Origin: an uncultured Collinsella sp.
Lineage (GTDB): Bacteria > Actinomycetota > Coriobacteriia > Coriobacteriales > Coriobacteriaceae
Direction of reading: 5' to 3'
Assembly: GCA_900542305.1 (NCBI GenBank)
Contig: UQMU01000020.1
Location: forward strand, 1-44,715
DNA: 44,715 nt
Of this stretch, positions 1-7,842 are shown piece by piece. Positions within the stretch are counted from its first letter, which is position 1. Each line of letters starts with the position of its first letter. A program made the position numbers and the translations under genes. The notes under the pieces are model-generated. The model was not told where the DNA came from. It worked only from the letters and a program-made list of their open reading frames with translations, and did no database searches.

Positions 1-179
1 GGCATCAGGTGCCCCTCGATTATCTCGATCCCCTTGTACTCGCACAGCTTCCTGAAGATCTCCCCAAGGTCGGACCTTATTTGGTTGTAGATGACTTTGC
101 GCCTATACTTCGGCGTGAACGCGACGTGGTACTTGCACATCCACTTCGTGTGCGACAGGCTGTAGGCCTTCTGGGCCAT
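1..179 (-). CDS. tnpA: IS200/IS605-family transposase TnpA, 5' part only (cut by window edge)
   Basis: The reverse strand from the ATG at 179 reads MAQKAYSLSHTKWMCKYHVA, then a stretch ending in EIIEGHLMP at the window edge. This is the typical N-terminus of the small Y1 (HUH) transposases of IS200/IS605, which move single-stranded DNA using hairpins at the element ends. Only 59 codons are visible. The HUH motif and catalytic Tyr would lie beyond the left edge, so intactness cannot be judged. A GAGAGGG ribosome site lies upstream of the ATG, and hairpins typical of the left end follow at 248-289. No TnpB is visible. Family assignment is by recognition of the N-terminal sequence. Confidence 0.88.
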   Translation of the reverse strand, partial: MAQKAYSLSHTKWMCKYHVAFTPKYRRKVIYNQIRSDLGEIFRKLCEYKGIEIIEGHLM

Positions 180-247
180 ACGCCACCACCGCCCTCTCGA
201 CTCGGATTCCTTGCGGCCTGAACAATCGCAAGTGTCCGGCGAGGGGG

Positions 248-300
248 CGGCTTTGTAAAGCCGTTTGGCCCCACCCGCATAGCGGGTGGTTTCTGATGCG
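248..300 (-). mobile_element. IS200/IS605 left-end hairpins (element boundary)
   Basis: Two hairpins lie just upstream of the transposase start. The outer one has arms CCACCCGC/GCGGGTGG (271-278 and 282-289) with a 3-base loop. The inner one is the near-perfect palindrome CGGCTTTGTAAAGCCG (248-263). IS200/IS605 elements carry a subterminal hairpin a few bases inside each end that TnpA recognises. The boundary is therefore probably near 290-300, but no flanking target sequence can be compared here. Confidence 0.6.
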
Positions 301-341
301 GCGCGCTGCGCGCCCCGCACAGGCTAAAGCCTCTAACGTAA

Positions 342-377
342 AAGCCCCGTTGGTAAAACGAGTTACCAACGGGGCTT
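342..377 (-). terminator. Rho-independent terminator of the Ig-like surface protein gene
   Basis: A 15-bp perfect stem (342-356 with 363-377, core GCCCCGTTGGTAA) with a 6-base loop is followed on the reverse strand by TTTTACGTT. It lies 35 bases past the stop of the leftward surface protein gene. The sequence to its right (375-400) resembles the one next to the hairpin at 3950-3991. Confidence 0.8.
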
Positions 378-411
378 GGACTGAAAGGTCGCGCTTAAAC
401 GAGAGGGCGCC

Positions 412-3400
412 CTAACACTCGAGACGTTTGCGCATAAGCGCGAAGGCAATCAGCGAAGCGCCGACAACGGTCATAATAAAGGCGACGGCAAGGGTTTGGT
501 CGCCCGTGTTGGCGAGCGCACCCTTAGTAGTCTTAGCGGACGTTTTGGTTACCTTGGTCGTCGTCTGCTGACCGGGTTGGGACGGCGTCACGGGCTGCGC
601 AGGCTGAGCCGGCTCCCCCTTGGCCTCCTCGCCCGTCACCACGTACGTCGAGAAGTGGCTCGTGCGGAAGCAGAGGTAGTCACCCTCGGTCCACGTATCC
701 ATAGCCTGAGTGGAACCATCCTCGGCAACGTAGAGCACCTTGAGATTGGTGAGCGCCTTCATGGCGGCAGTCATCTTGACACGGACGATGAAGGACATGC
801 CTTCGTAGTCCTCGATAACCTCGCCGTCCTTGAGAAGCTTGATATCGAGCTTATCGGCAACCTTGGTAGTCCCCTGCTCAAGGCCGGAAATCGTAGCATT
901 GGCGGCATCGGTAAGATCCGTCGGTTCCTCGACCACAAGAGAGATGCTGTTGTTCTGGGCAATGCCGGCAGCGACATTGTTCTCGGCGCTTACGCTAACG
1001 TCCGTTCCGTTGCTACCCGCAACGCCTGCAATGGTCTTTGCCGCTACGATAACGGCGCAGGTCGCGGTTTTGTCGCCACAGGTGGCGGTAATCGTGGCGG
1101 TACCGGCCTTAAGCGGCGTCACGACGCCGTCTTTGACCGTGGCGATCGACGAGTCGCTGGAGGTCCAGCTCACCGTCGTATCGTCTGCATTGGCAGGACT
1201 CACCGTTGCGGAGAGCTTTGTGGAGGCATCACCGACGGTAAAGGACAGGCTCGTCTTGTTGAGCTCAACCTTTTGGGCGGGATTGGTCACGGTCACCGAA
1301 ACGGTCTGGGAGAGCGACCCTGCAGTGATGACAAAAGAACCAGAACCGGTCTTGAGGGCGGTAACGGTGTAGGAGCCATCACCGTTGTCGACAACCTTAA
1401 ACGCCTTCGAAGCGCCCGTGTCATCCAGAGCAAGATTGGTCTCGTCGACCTCACCCGCAAGGGTTCCAGCAAGAGAAACCTTCACGGTGCCCTCTTCGCC
1501 CTTCTTGAGGCCGAGGACGCTCTGGTCGACCGTAAGGTTCGTTGCGGGATTAGAGACGGTCACCGCGCAATCCTGAGAATAGGTGCCGTCTTCAGTCGAA
1601 ACGGTGATGGTTGCGGCGCCCTTGGAGACAGCCGCCACCTTTCCGGTTTGATCGACTGTAGCGACACTTTCGTTGCTGGACTTCCAGACAATCGTCTGGT
1701 TAGCCTCCGCGGGAACGACCGCCGCCTTAAGCTGCTCGGTTGCAGCGCCCACAAGCACGACCTTCTGCTTATCGAGCGTGATGCCCGTAGCAGGCTGAAT
1801 AACCGTCACCTTGCACGTGGCGCTATGCTCTCCGTCCTCAGTGGTGACGGTAATCGTAGCAACACCTGCCTTGACCGGGGTCACGACGCCGTCTGCAACC
1901 GTGGCGACCGTAGGATCGCTCGACGACCAGGACAAGTTCTTGTTCGTTGCATTATCGGGCTCAACCGCTGCGGTCAACGTCGAGGGCTCACCGCCCACAG
2001 CAAGCTTAAGGTTTGAAACGCTGAGCTTGACGCCCGACACCTTTACAACCGGAGTGGTTACCGTAATCGCATCCGTGGTTGCAGAGACCCCATCAACCGT
2101 TGCCGTGATCGTGGCATCACCGTCACCGACAGCGGTAACAAGACCGTTAGCGTCGACGGTAAGGACGCTCTCGTTGGAAGAGGACCAAACAACTTGGCTG
2201 GCCTTGTCATCAGGGGAGACCTTTGCCTTCAGCTGCTGAGTCGTGCCTTTATCCATGGAGGTTGAGTAGCTGTCCGCAATGGAAACCGCAGTCTTTGCAG
2301 GCTCCTCGCCAGGCTTGACAACATGAACGGTCATCGTGTCGCAGAGACGACCACCCAAGTACATTGAAACCGTTGCATCGCCGTAACTATGAGGCACTAA
2401 ATACCCCAAGTAACTGCCACCATTAAACATCGGTCCTTTTACCTCGAGGACATCCGGATTATCTGAAGTGAAAGAATACTTTGCGCCGGCATAGGAGTCC
2501 ATCAATTCCTCAGCGCTTTTACTCAGCACGCCCTTTGGATATTCAAACCCCCTGTCACATTCCAGCCAAAGCCAATCTTTGGATATACTATCTGAACTGA
2601 CCTCACAGGGAAATGTATAATCGCTCGACACAAACTTAGCCTTCGAAAGGCTCACTTCCGCAGGGTCGACAACCTCTATCTCAAAGGGATGGTCATTGCC
2701 AAGGCCATCACGAGCATGAGCCTTAACGGTGCCAGGCTTTATTGCCTTAAACGAGTTTTCACCATCGATAAGCTCAACGACATCGTTGCTTTCCAGAGAA
2801 TAGGTTACAGCGCCAAAGTCCGCACCCCAATGTGCGCGCTGGCATGCCTTCAGTACTTCATTTGGAGAAACGTTGAGAATGGCAGTCAGATAAGAGCTGT
2901 CCCCAACCAGCATCTTTTGCTTTTTGTTCCCACGCTCATTGAATCCGGGCTCCTGATTCTCGGTTACAACATCACATAGCTTCTTCGTCTCAACTTCACC
3001 GTTGCAATAGTCGACAAGAACCTTGGCCTCTTTAGCATCTTTCGACAACGCCTCGAGTTGCAAAGAAGCGCTTAGCTCGGAAGTTCCATATGATGAATAA
3101 TTCGAATTCACCCTTGCCTGGACTTTGGAATCCTTTGAGGGGTCTTCCTTAATAACAAAATATGTGGCCGCACGGCTCTCGTCCACGGGACGAACGTCAA
3201 CTCTCCCCTCTAGTAATGCATAATGCGTGTTCCCGCATTTTTGCGGACAATCATCCGTGTAACCCAGCGTTGCGGTGTTTGTTGTCGCACCAGATTGGTC
3301 GTAAGAAACGAAACTGACCTTAATTGGATTGACTTTAGCCACACTTTTAATCTTAAGAGAACCGTTTAAACTCTCGTCGGTCTTGCTCTTCAGGGCTATA

Positions 3401-3807
3401 GTCGTTGTGCCAACTTTGGTGGGGCTAATTGTCAATACCCAACTATGTGACTCATAACTTACCTTAGCGATATCCTCGTCAGACGATGTGATATCGATAT
3501 CGCTAGGGTCAATGTGCGCCCATTCGTGATTTTTATTAAAAAAGGAAAGCCTTCCTTTCACCGTCTGTCCAACAGCGACATCAAATTCTGACCACACATC
3601 GCCTGTAGACGAATCGTATGGGAGAAACGATGCACCCATGGAACCGTCCTGCGACTCCAGCATGACAGCATCCGCATGCGGAGCGGCCACCGTCAGCCCA
3701 AACGTTGCCGCCGTTAAAGCAACACAGATGCCTGTGGCTATCCTCCAAAACCCTTTTCTCATTCCCCTAAGTCCAATCTCTCGTGAAAAAACGCAGCATT
3801 CTCCCAC
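412..3807 (-). CDS. Large cell-wall surface protein with repeated bacterial Ig-like (Big_2) domains and LANTG sorting signal
   Basis: This is a 1131-residue protein in maximal form. A signal peptide is visible (hydrophobic stretch ATGICVALTAATFGLTVAAP before an AxA-like site). At least four Big_2 modules follow in the second half, each with a WSSSN/D...VATV...G.ATITV pattern. The C-terminus is a sorting signal: LANTG at about residue 1098, a hydrophobic helix, then MRKRLEC. Big_2 proteins are usually adhesins; the ligand cannot be predicted. LAxTG is the motif of class E sortases of actinobacteria (family knowledge). The start is uncertain: the ATG at 3807 has AAGGTG 7 bases upstream, while the ATG at 3762 gives a more usual signal peptide but its AGGGG is too close. 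The N-terminal half (about 2350-3700) is visibly richer in A/T than the repeats, suggesting a swapped or variable ligand domain. A 13-base poly-C tract lies 24 bases upstream. Confidence 0.85.
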   Translation of the reverse strand: MGECCVFSREIGLRGMRKGFWRIATGICVALTAATFGLTVAAPHADAVMLESQDGSMGASFLPYDSSTGDVWSEFDVAVGQTVKGRLSFFNKNHEWAHIDPSDIDITSSDEDIAKVSYESHSWVLTISPTKVGTTTIALKSKTDESLNGSLKIKSVAKVNPIKVSFVSYDQSGATTNTATLGYTDDCPQKCGNTHYALLEGRVDVRPVDESRAATYFVIKEDPSKDSKVQARVNSNYSSYGTSELSASLQLEALSKDAKEAKVLVDYCNGEVETKKLCDVVTENQEPGFNERGNKKQKMLVGDSSYLTAILNVSPNEVLKACQRAHWGADFGAVTYSLESNDVVELIDGENSFKAIKPGTVKAHARDGLGNDHPFEIEVVDPAEVSLSKAKFVSSDYTFPCEVSSDSISKDWLWLECDRGFEYPKGVLSKSAEELMDSYAGAKYSFTSDNPDVLEVKGPMFNGGSYLGYLVPHSYGDATVSMYLGGRLCDTMTVHVVKPGEEPAKTAVSIADSYSTSMDKGTTQQLKAKVSPDDKASQVVWSSSNESVLTVDANGLVTAVGDGDATITATVDGVSATTDAITVTTPVVKVSGVKLSVSNLKLAVGGEPSTLTAAVEPDNATNKNLSWSSSDPTVATVADGVVTPVKAGVATITVTTEDGEHSATCKVTVIQPATGITLDKQKVVLVGAATEQLKAAVVPAEANQTIVWKSSNESVATVDQTGKVAAVSKGAATITVSTEDGTYSQDCAVTVSNPATNLTVDQSVLGLKKGEEGTVKVSLAGTLAGEVDETNLALDDTGASKAFKVVDNGDGSYTVTALKTGSGSFVITAGSLSQTVSVTVTNPAQKVELNKTSLSFTVGDASTKLSATVSPANADDTTVSWTSSDSSIATVKDGVVTPLKAGTATITATCGDKTATCAVIVAAKTIAGVAGSNGTDVSVSAENNVAAGIAQNNSISLVVEEPTDLTDAANATISGLEQGTTKVADKLDIKLLKDGEVIEDYEGMSFIVRVKMTAAMKALTNLKVLYVAEDGSTQAMDTWTEGDYLCFRTSHFSTYVVTGEEAKGEPAQPAQPVTPSQPGQQTTTKVTKTSAKTTKGALANTGDQTLAVAFIMTVVGASLIAFALMRKRLEC

Positions 3808-3830
3808 ACCTTAAAATTGGCTTAAGGATA

Positions 3831-3843
3831 CCCCCCCCCCCCC
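3831..3843. repeat. Homopolymeric poly-C tract (13 C; poly-G on the coding strand of the surface gene)
   Basis: Thirteen consecutive C lie 24 bases upstream of the first possible start of the leftward surface protein gene. On the gene strand the order is TTGCCG (3858-3853), 22 bases including the G run, then TATCCT (3830-3825). If these are the -35 and -10 boxes, the tract sits in the promoter spacer, and slippage to about 8 G would give a 17-base spacer. The promoter assignment is inference; the tract itself is directly seen. Confidence 0.75.
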
Positions 3844-3949
3844 GACAGTTACCGGCAAGGTAATGTTTGTCAGATGTCTCAAATTATCGGCAAGCAGCAC
3901 AGTTGACGCGCATATATCGCTGACGTCCAGCTTTCTAGGTGCGCTCATG

Positions 3950-3991
3950 CACAAGCCCCGCTGGCAGAGCGAGCTGCGAGCGGGGCTTGTG
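3950..3991 (-). terminator. Stem-loop (13-bp stem) downstream of purB
   Basis: CACAAGCCCCGCT (3950-3962) pairs perfectly with AGCGGGGCTTGTG (3979-3991). It lies about 70 bases past the purB stop. There is no good T tract on either strand, so termination strength is uncertain. The hairpin and its right flank (GAAAGTCGC...CGAACGAGGG) resemble the block at 342-410, suggesting a family of related 3'-end elements. Confidence 0.55.
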
Positions 3992-4059
3992 TTGGAAAGT
4001 CGCACTCGAACGAGGGCCGCGGAGAATTGATCGATTTGACTACCTCCCCGATCGGTCAA

Positions 4060-5403
4060 TTAGAACTCGAGCTGCTCCAGGCGATCGAAGACCGTGTCGA
4101 TGCGGGTGAGGAAGTCCCACGGGTCAAAGATCTCGTCGAGCTTCTCCTGGCTGACGGTGCAGCGCGGATCGGCCTCGAGGCGCTCCTTAAAGGTAGGACC
4201 GGAGACGCAATCCTGCACCTCGTGCCACGTGGCCATGGCGTTTTCCTGCACGATGGCATAGGCATCCTCGCGGGTGATGCCTGTATCGACGAGAGCCAGC
4301 AGCACCTTGGAGGAGAAGATGAGGCCGCGGGTCTTGTTGAGATTGGCCATCATGCGGGCAGGGTACAGCTGCAGGCCGTCGATGACGCGGATGAGGCACT
4401 GGAACATGTGGTCAAGGGCGATGAAGCTATCGGCCTGGGCGACGCGCTCGGCAGAGGAGTGCGAAATGTCGCGCTCGTGCCACAGGGCAACGTTGTCAAA
4501 GGCGACCTGAGCGTTGGACTTCACGACGCGCGACAGGCCACAGACCTTCTCCATGGTGATGGGGTTGCGCTTGTGCGGCATGGCGGAGCTGCCCTTTTGG
4601 CCCTTGCGGAACGGCTCCTCGGCCTCGAGCGTATCGGTCTTCTGCAGGTTGCGGACCTCGGTCGCGATGCGCTCGCAGGTGGCCGCTGTAGTGGCAAGCA
4701 CGCCGGCAAGGTAGGCGTGGTGATCGCGGCTGATGACCTGCGTGGACAGCGGATCGTGGACCAGGCCAAGGTGCTCGCAGACATACTCCTCCACGAACGG
4801 CTCGATGGAGCTGTACGTGCCGACAGCGCCCGAGATGGCACCGAAGGCGACGTTCTTGCGGGCATCCTCAAGACGGTCCAAATCGCGCTTGAGCTCCCAA
4901 GCCCAAGAGCCAAACTTCATGCCGAAGGTCATCGGCTCGGCGTGAATACCGTGAGTACGGCCGGCGCAGAGCGTGTTGCGCTCCTCGAAGGCACGGCGCT
5001 TGCAGATCTCGCCGAGCTTCTTGACGTCCTCGATGATAAGGTCGCAAGCCTGAGTGAGCTGGTAGCACAGAGCCGTATCACCCAGGTCAGAGCTGGTCAT
5101 ACCGTAGTGAACCCAGCGGCTGGGCTTGGGCTCGCCCTCGGGGACGTCGGCGTCGATGTACTCCTTCATGTTGGTCAGGAAGGCGATGACATCGTGGCGC
5201 GTGACCTCCTCGATCTCGTCAACCTTCTCCTTCTCAAAGTTGGCGTGGTCGCGAATCCACTGGGCCTCTTCTTTGGAAATACCGATCTTGCCGAGCTCCG
5301 CCTGGGCCTCGCAGGCCAGGACCTCGATCTCCTGCCAAATGGCGTACTTGTTCTCGAGGGAGAAGATGTGTCCCATCTCCGGGCGGGTATAGCGATCGAT
5401 CAT
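4060..5403 (-). CDS. purB: Adenylosuccinate lyase
   Basis: This 447-residue enzyme of the fumarase/aspartase superfamily cleaves SAICAR to AICAR and adenylosuccinate to AMP, each with release of fumarate, in purine synthesis. The superfamily signature GSSAMPHKRNP is at about residues 271-281, TSSD at 103-106, and the His-containing GRTHGIHAEP at 148-157. Length is normal. The ATG at 5403 was chosen because AAAAAGGAG lies 7 bases upstream and the protein then begins MIDRYTRPEM, typical of the family; the longer reading frame to 5469 is not supported. It is a single gene, facing away from the AlbA_2 regulator. A possible -10 box (TACAAT) is seen at 5448-5453 without a convincing -35. Confidence 0.96.
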   Translation of the reverse strand: MIDRYTRPEMGHIFSLENKYAIWQEIEVLACEAQAELGKIGISKEEAQWIRDHANFEKEKVDEIEEVTRHDVIAFLTNMKEYIDADVPEGEPKPSRWVHYGMTSSDLGDTALCYQLTQACDLIIEDVKKLGEICKRRAFEERNTLCAGRTHGIHAEPMTFGMKFGSWAWELKRDLDRLEDARKNVAFGAISGAVGTYSSIEPFVEEYVCEHLGLVHDPLSTQVISRDHHAYLAGVLATTAATCERIATEVRNLQKTDTLEAEEPFRKGQKGSSAMPHKRNPITMEKVCGLSRVVKSNAQVAFDNVALWHERDISHSSAERVAQADSFIALDHMFQCLIRVIDGLQLYPARMMANLNKTRGLIFSSKVLLALVDTGITREDAYAIVQENAMATWHEVQDCVSGPTFKERLEADPRCTVSQEKLDEIFDPWDFLTRIDTVFDRLEQLEF

Positions 5404-5574
5404 AGCGGCTCCTTTTTGGTTATTGGCACGTTGGTCGTAACCCAACCATTGTACCGTGCGCGGGTGCAAGTATGGGCAGTAGGCATTAACCTAACATTTT
5501 GGAATTGGGATCGGAGCGGGCAAGGGAGGTGAACAGTGGACACGACTATAGCGGGCAACGAAAGCCCCGCGAAC

Positions 5575-5796
5575 TAATGTAATCCCATCCGTTGCATGTG
5601 AAATTACATGTGTAATTACATTAGAGGAAGCTGTGCTGTTTGCCGCTTTCTCTGGCAGTTGCCTTCGCATTCAATAGCTAGCAAGAACGTTGAATGTATT
5701 GAAGCGTTGGGGCGTACAACCGACTTACGTCCTTATACGCCGACAATTAATGTAATGAAAGATATAATTACATTAGTTGCTAATCGAATTACATTA
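5575..5796. promoter_or_regulatory. Array of ATTACATTA / TAATGTAAT operator-like sites
   Basis: The 9-mer ATTACATTA occurs forward at 5615-5623, 5767-5775 and 5788-5796, and as its complement TAATGTAAT at 5575-5583 and 5748-5756. A shorter copy (ATTACATG) is at 5603-5610, and the palindrome TGTAATTACA at 5611-5620. The pair 5748-5756 / 5767-5775 forms an inverted repeat with a 10-base gap. These sites overlap a candidate promoter (CCGACA 5740-5745, 17-base spacer, TATAAT 5763-5768). Autoregulation by the downstream AlbA_2 protein is the simplest reading, but is inference. Confidence 0.7.
5740..5768 (+). promoter_or_regulatory. Candidate promoter of the AlbA_2 regulator
   Basis: CCGACA at 5740-5745 and a consensus TATAAT at 5763-5768 are separated by 17 bases. 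One repeat copy lies in the spacer and another begins inside the -10 box, the geometry of repressor operators. The start codon is 39 bases past the -10. Confidence 0.55.
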
Positions 5797-5807
5797 TATG
5801 GAGTGCC

Positions 5808-7481
5808 ATGATACGGAAAACAAGTGAAATGCCCTCCTTGCTTCTGCGCATCATCACCGACGTCGAGACCGAGGTCGTCGAATACAAAGCAGCAAAGCAA
5901 AACTATGATTTTGAGGACATTGGAAAGTATTTCTCCGCGCTTAGCAATGAGGCAAATCTGCGCAAAGCAGAATGCGGATGGCTTTTCTTCGGCATTTCAG
6001 ACAACCGTCAGATAAAGGGAACTGCCTACCGCAAAGAATCCCAAACGCCGAGCGTTGGCCTGCGACGCCTGAAACATGAAATCGCCCAACACACGAATAA
6101 TGGCATGACTTTCGAAGAGATCTACGAGTTTGAAGTTGATGGCAAACGTATCGTTGCATTCCAGATTCCGGCCGGCAGCTTTGCAACGCCAACGACTTGG
6201 CATGGAATCCCTTGGTCTCGCGAGAATGAGTCCCTCGTGGAAATGCCCAAGTTCAAACTCGACGCCATCTACGGGCAAAGTCGGCCAGACTGGTCGCGTC
6301 AAATTGCCTATGAGGCAAACATCGATGACCTCGATCCAGAGGCAGTAAGCTTCGCGTGCTCCAAATTCATCGAAAAATACGGAGAAAGTCAGCCTGCAGT
6401 TCGTAACCTCGATAAAACGTCCATCCTCAGCAAAATGGCACTTGTGATCCACGGCCACGTGAGCAATGCGGCGCTTGTCCTTCTGGGCAAACCGGAGTCG
6501 AGCGTCTTTCTGGGTGGCATCGAACCGCGCATTACTTGGACGCTCTACGCAAGCGACGGCTCCACTATGGCCTATGAACATTTTGAACCGCCGTTCATCC
6601 TGCAGGTCGATCGCGTTCTGGGAAAGATAAGAAACGAAAAATACCGGTTCTTCGACCGCGAAGAGACATTGTTCCCCACCGAAGCACATCGCTACAGCCC
6701 CGAAGTCATCCGAGAGCTTCTTCACAACGCCATAGCTCACCAAGATTTTAGAATGTCGGGGAAAATTAACGTTCTTGAATATGAGGACAGGCTTGTATTC
6801 AAGAACGAGGGCGCTTTTATCCCCGGGACGATAGAGAATGCGCTCGCGAGCGGTTACAAGCCGCCGTACTATCGTAATCCCCTGCTTTCAAGTGCCATGA
6901 ATAAGACGGGCATGATGGACCGCAACGCCATAGGTATTCGCAACGTCTTCGATATTCAGCGTAACCGCCTGCTACCAATGCCCACCTACGATCTATCTGA
7001 GGTTGGACGCGTTGCCGTAACACTGTACGGCACAGTACTCAACGAGGACTATTCTCGACTTCTCGCAAGCAATCGAAATCTTGATTTGGCGACAGTGCTG
7101 CTGTTGGACCTCGTTCAGAAGGGGCTACCCGTCACAAAGGAACAGTCACGCCTGCTTCACGAACAGGGCCTCGTTAGAGGTCGTTACCCTAAGCTGACGG
7201 TCTCTGCCGAAGTGGCAGCGGCCACCGGTGCCCACAGCGAGTATGTGCGAAACAAGGGCGTAGACAATAGTGTCTTCAAGGAACTGATTTTGGAACTTCT
7301 GCGCGTGCGCCCATGTTCAAGAGCGGAGATTATCGCAGGACTGGATCATGCTCTGCCGGCAGACCTTACGACAAAGCAAAAAGGCGACCATGTAAGCTAT
7401 CTGCTCCAAAGCCTACGGAAAGCTGGCCGCATCACCAACGCTGGAAGCACTTCGGCAGCTGAGTGGCACATAGTCGAGTGA
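5808..7481 (+). CDS. AlbA_2 (Schlafen-type) / RecG-like ATP-binding putative transcriptional regulator
   Basis: This is a 557-residue protein. The N-terminus (about 10-130) matches the AlbA_2 domain (VEYKAAKQN...GWLFFGISD), a nucleic-acid-binding fold shared with Schlafen proteins. The middle (about 285-370) has the RecG-like HATPase motif (SPEVIRELLHNAIAHQDF, then LVFKNEGAF). The end (about 480-557) looks like a winged helix (LELLRVRPCSRAEIIAGL...LRKAGRI). Such proteins are usually annotated as ATP-binding or putative transcriptional regulators, and relatives also occur in defence islands. The real role is unknown. The ATG at 5808 has GGAG 4 bases upstream. The gene stands alone, facing away from purB, behind the array of five 9-mer operator-like sites. 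Nothing nearby is clearly a target, so autoregulation or action elsewhere is possible. Confidence 0.8.
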   Translation: MIRKTSEMPSLLLRIITDVETEVVEYKAAKQNYDFEDIGKYFSALSNEANLRKAECGWLFFGISDNRQIKGTAYRKESQTPSVGLRRLKHEIAQHTNNGMTFEEIYEFEVDGKRIVAFQIPAGSFATPTTWHGIPWSRENESLVEMPKFKLDAIYGQSRPDWSRQIAYEANIDDLDPEAVSFACSKFIEKYGESQPAVRNLDKTSILSKMALVIHGHVSNAALVLLGKPESSVFLGGIEPRITWTLYASDGSTMAYEHFEPPFILQVDRVLGKIRNEKYRFFDREETLFPTEAHRYSPEVIRELLHNAIAHQDFRMSGKINVLEYEDRLVFKNEGAFIPGTIENALASGYKPPYYRNPLLSSAMNKTGMMDRNAIGIRNVFDIQRNRLLPMPTYDLSEVGRVAVTLYGTVLNEDYSRLLASNRNLDLATVLLLDLVQKGLPVTKEQSRLLHEQGLVRGRYPKLTVSAEVAAATGAHSEYVRNKGVDNSVFKELILELLRVRPCSRAEIIAGLDHALPADLTTKQKGDHVSYLLQSLRKAGRITNAGSTSAAEWHIVE

Positions 7482-7673
7482 TATGGCTCGCGATTTCAAT
7501 TCTGCCAAACAGGTACATTCCAAGCCAAGTGCGCAACTAGCCCAGAATGCGCCCGGCTGTCAGTCGCGATAGAACACAGTGTTGGGCGGCAGCACATATG
7601 CTAAATCAGACTGGAATTGACACCCAATCGAACACTGCAATCTTGCTGACCGCCAGCGCTATACAGCAAAATA

Positions 7674-7708
7674 GCCCCTTGCCGCTCTATGCATGAGCGG
7701 CAAGGGGC
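7674..7708. terminator. Strong 14-bp stem-loop between convergent units
   Basis: GCCCCTTGCCGCTC (7674-7687) pairs perfectly with GAGCGGCAAGGGGC (7695-7708) around a 7-base loop. On the reverse strand it is followed by TATTTTGC; on the forward strand there is no T run. It may back up the tRNA terminator or end the AlbA_2 transcript. Confidence 0.5.
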
Positions 7709-7798
7709 ACGCATGGCAAGCTATTTCTCAAACTCCATCTTCCCCAACCGTCGAAACACCCAACGTCGGAGAGGGATCCATCATCGCCGGCCTTATTG

Positions 7799-7831
7799 AA
7801 AAAAGCACGGAACCGGAATGGTGCCGTGCTT
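7799..7831 (-). terminator. Terminator of tRNA-Gly
   Basis: On the reverse strand AAGCACGG (7831-7824) pairs with CCGTGCTT (7810-7803) and is followed by six T (7804-7799). It lies 12 bases past the CCA end of the tRNA. Confidence 0.85.
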
Positions 7832-7842
7832 GTGCTTTTAAC

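Larger units (their letters stand above)
5404..5807. other. Intergenic region purB / AlbA_2 regulator with operator-like repeats
   Basis: This 404-base gap is more A/T-rich than its surroundings at its right end. It holds the purB leader at its left end and five exact copies of a 9-mer motif between 5575 and 5796 (listed separately). No convincing gene was found; a 67-codon frame at 5608-5811 runs through the motif copies and ends inside the next gene, so it is probably not real. Confidence 0.6.
7482..7842. other. Gene-free stretch between the AlbA_2 gene and tRNA-Gly
   Basis: About 360 bases contain no convincing reading frame. Two hairpins are present (7674-7708 and 7799-7831, listed separately). 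Nothing else is recognised. Confidence 0.6.

Noticed and set aside
496..2016. A 506-codon forward frame inside the Ig-like surface gene
   Set aside because: It is the complement of the repeats of the real gene and shows no domain or ribosome site.
3811..4059. An 82-codon reverse frame across the poly-C tract
   Set aside because: It encodes GGGG from the tract, has no ribosome site or known domain, and covers the presumed promoter of the surface gene.
5608..5811. A 67-codon frame upstream of the AlbA_2 gene
   Set aside because: It runs through the operator-like repeats and the promoter, and ends past the start of the next gene; no ribosome site.
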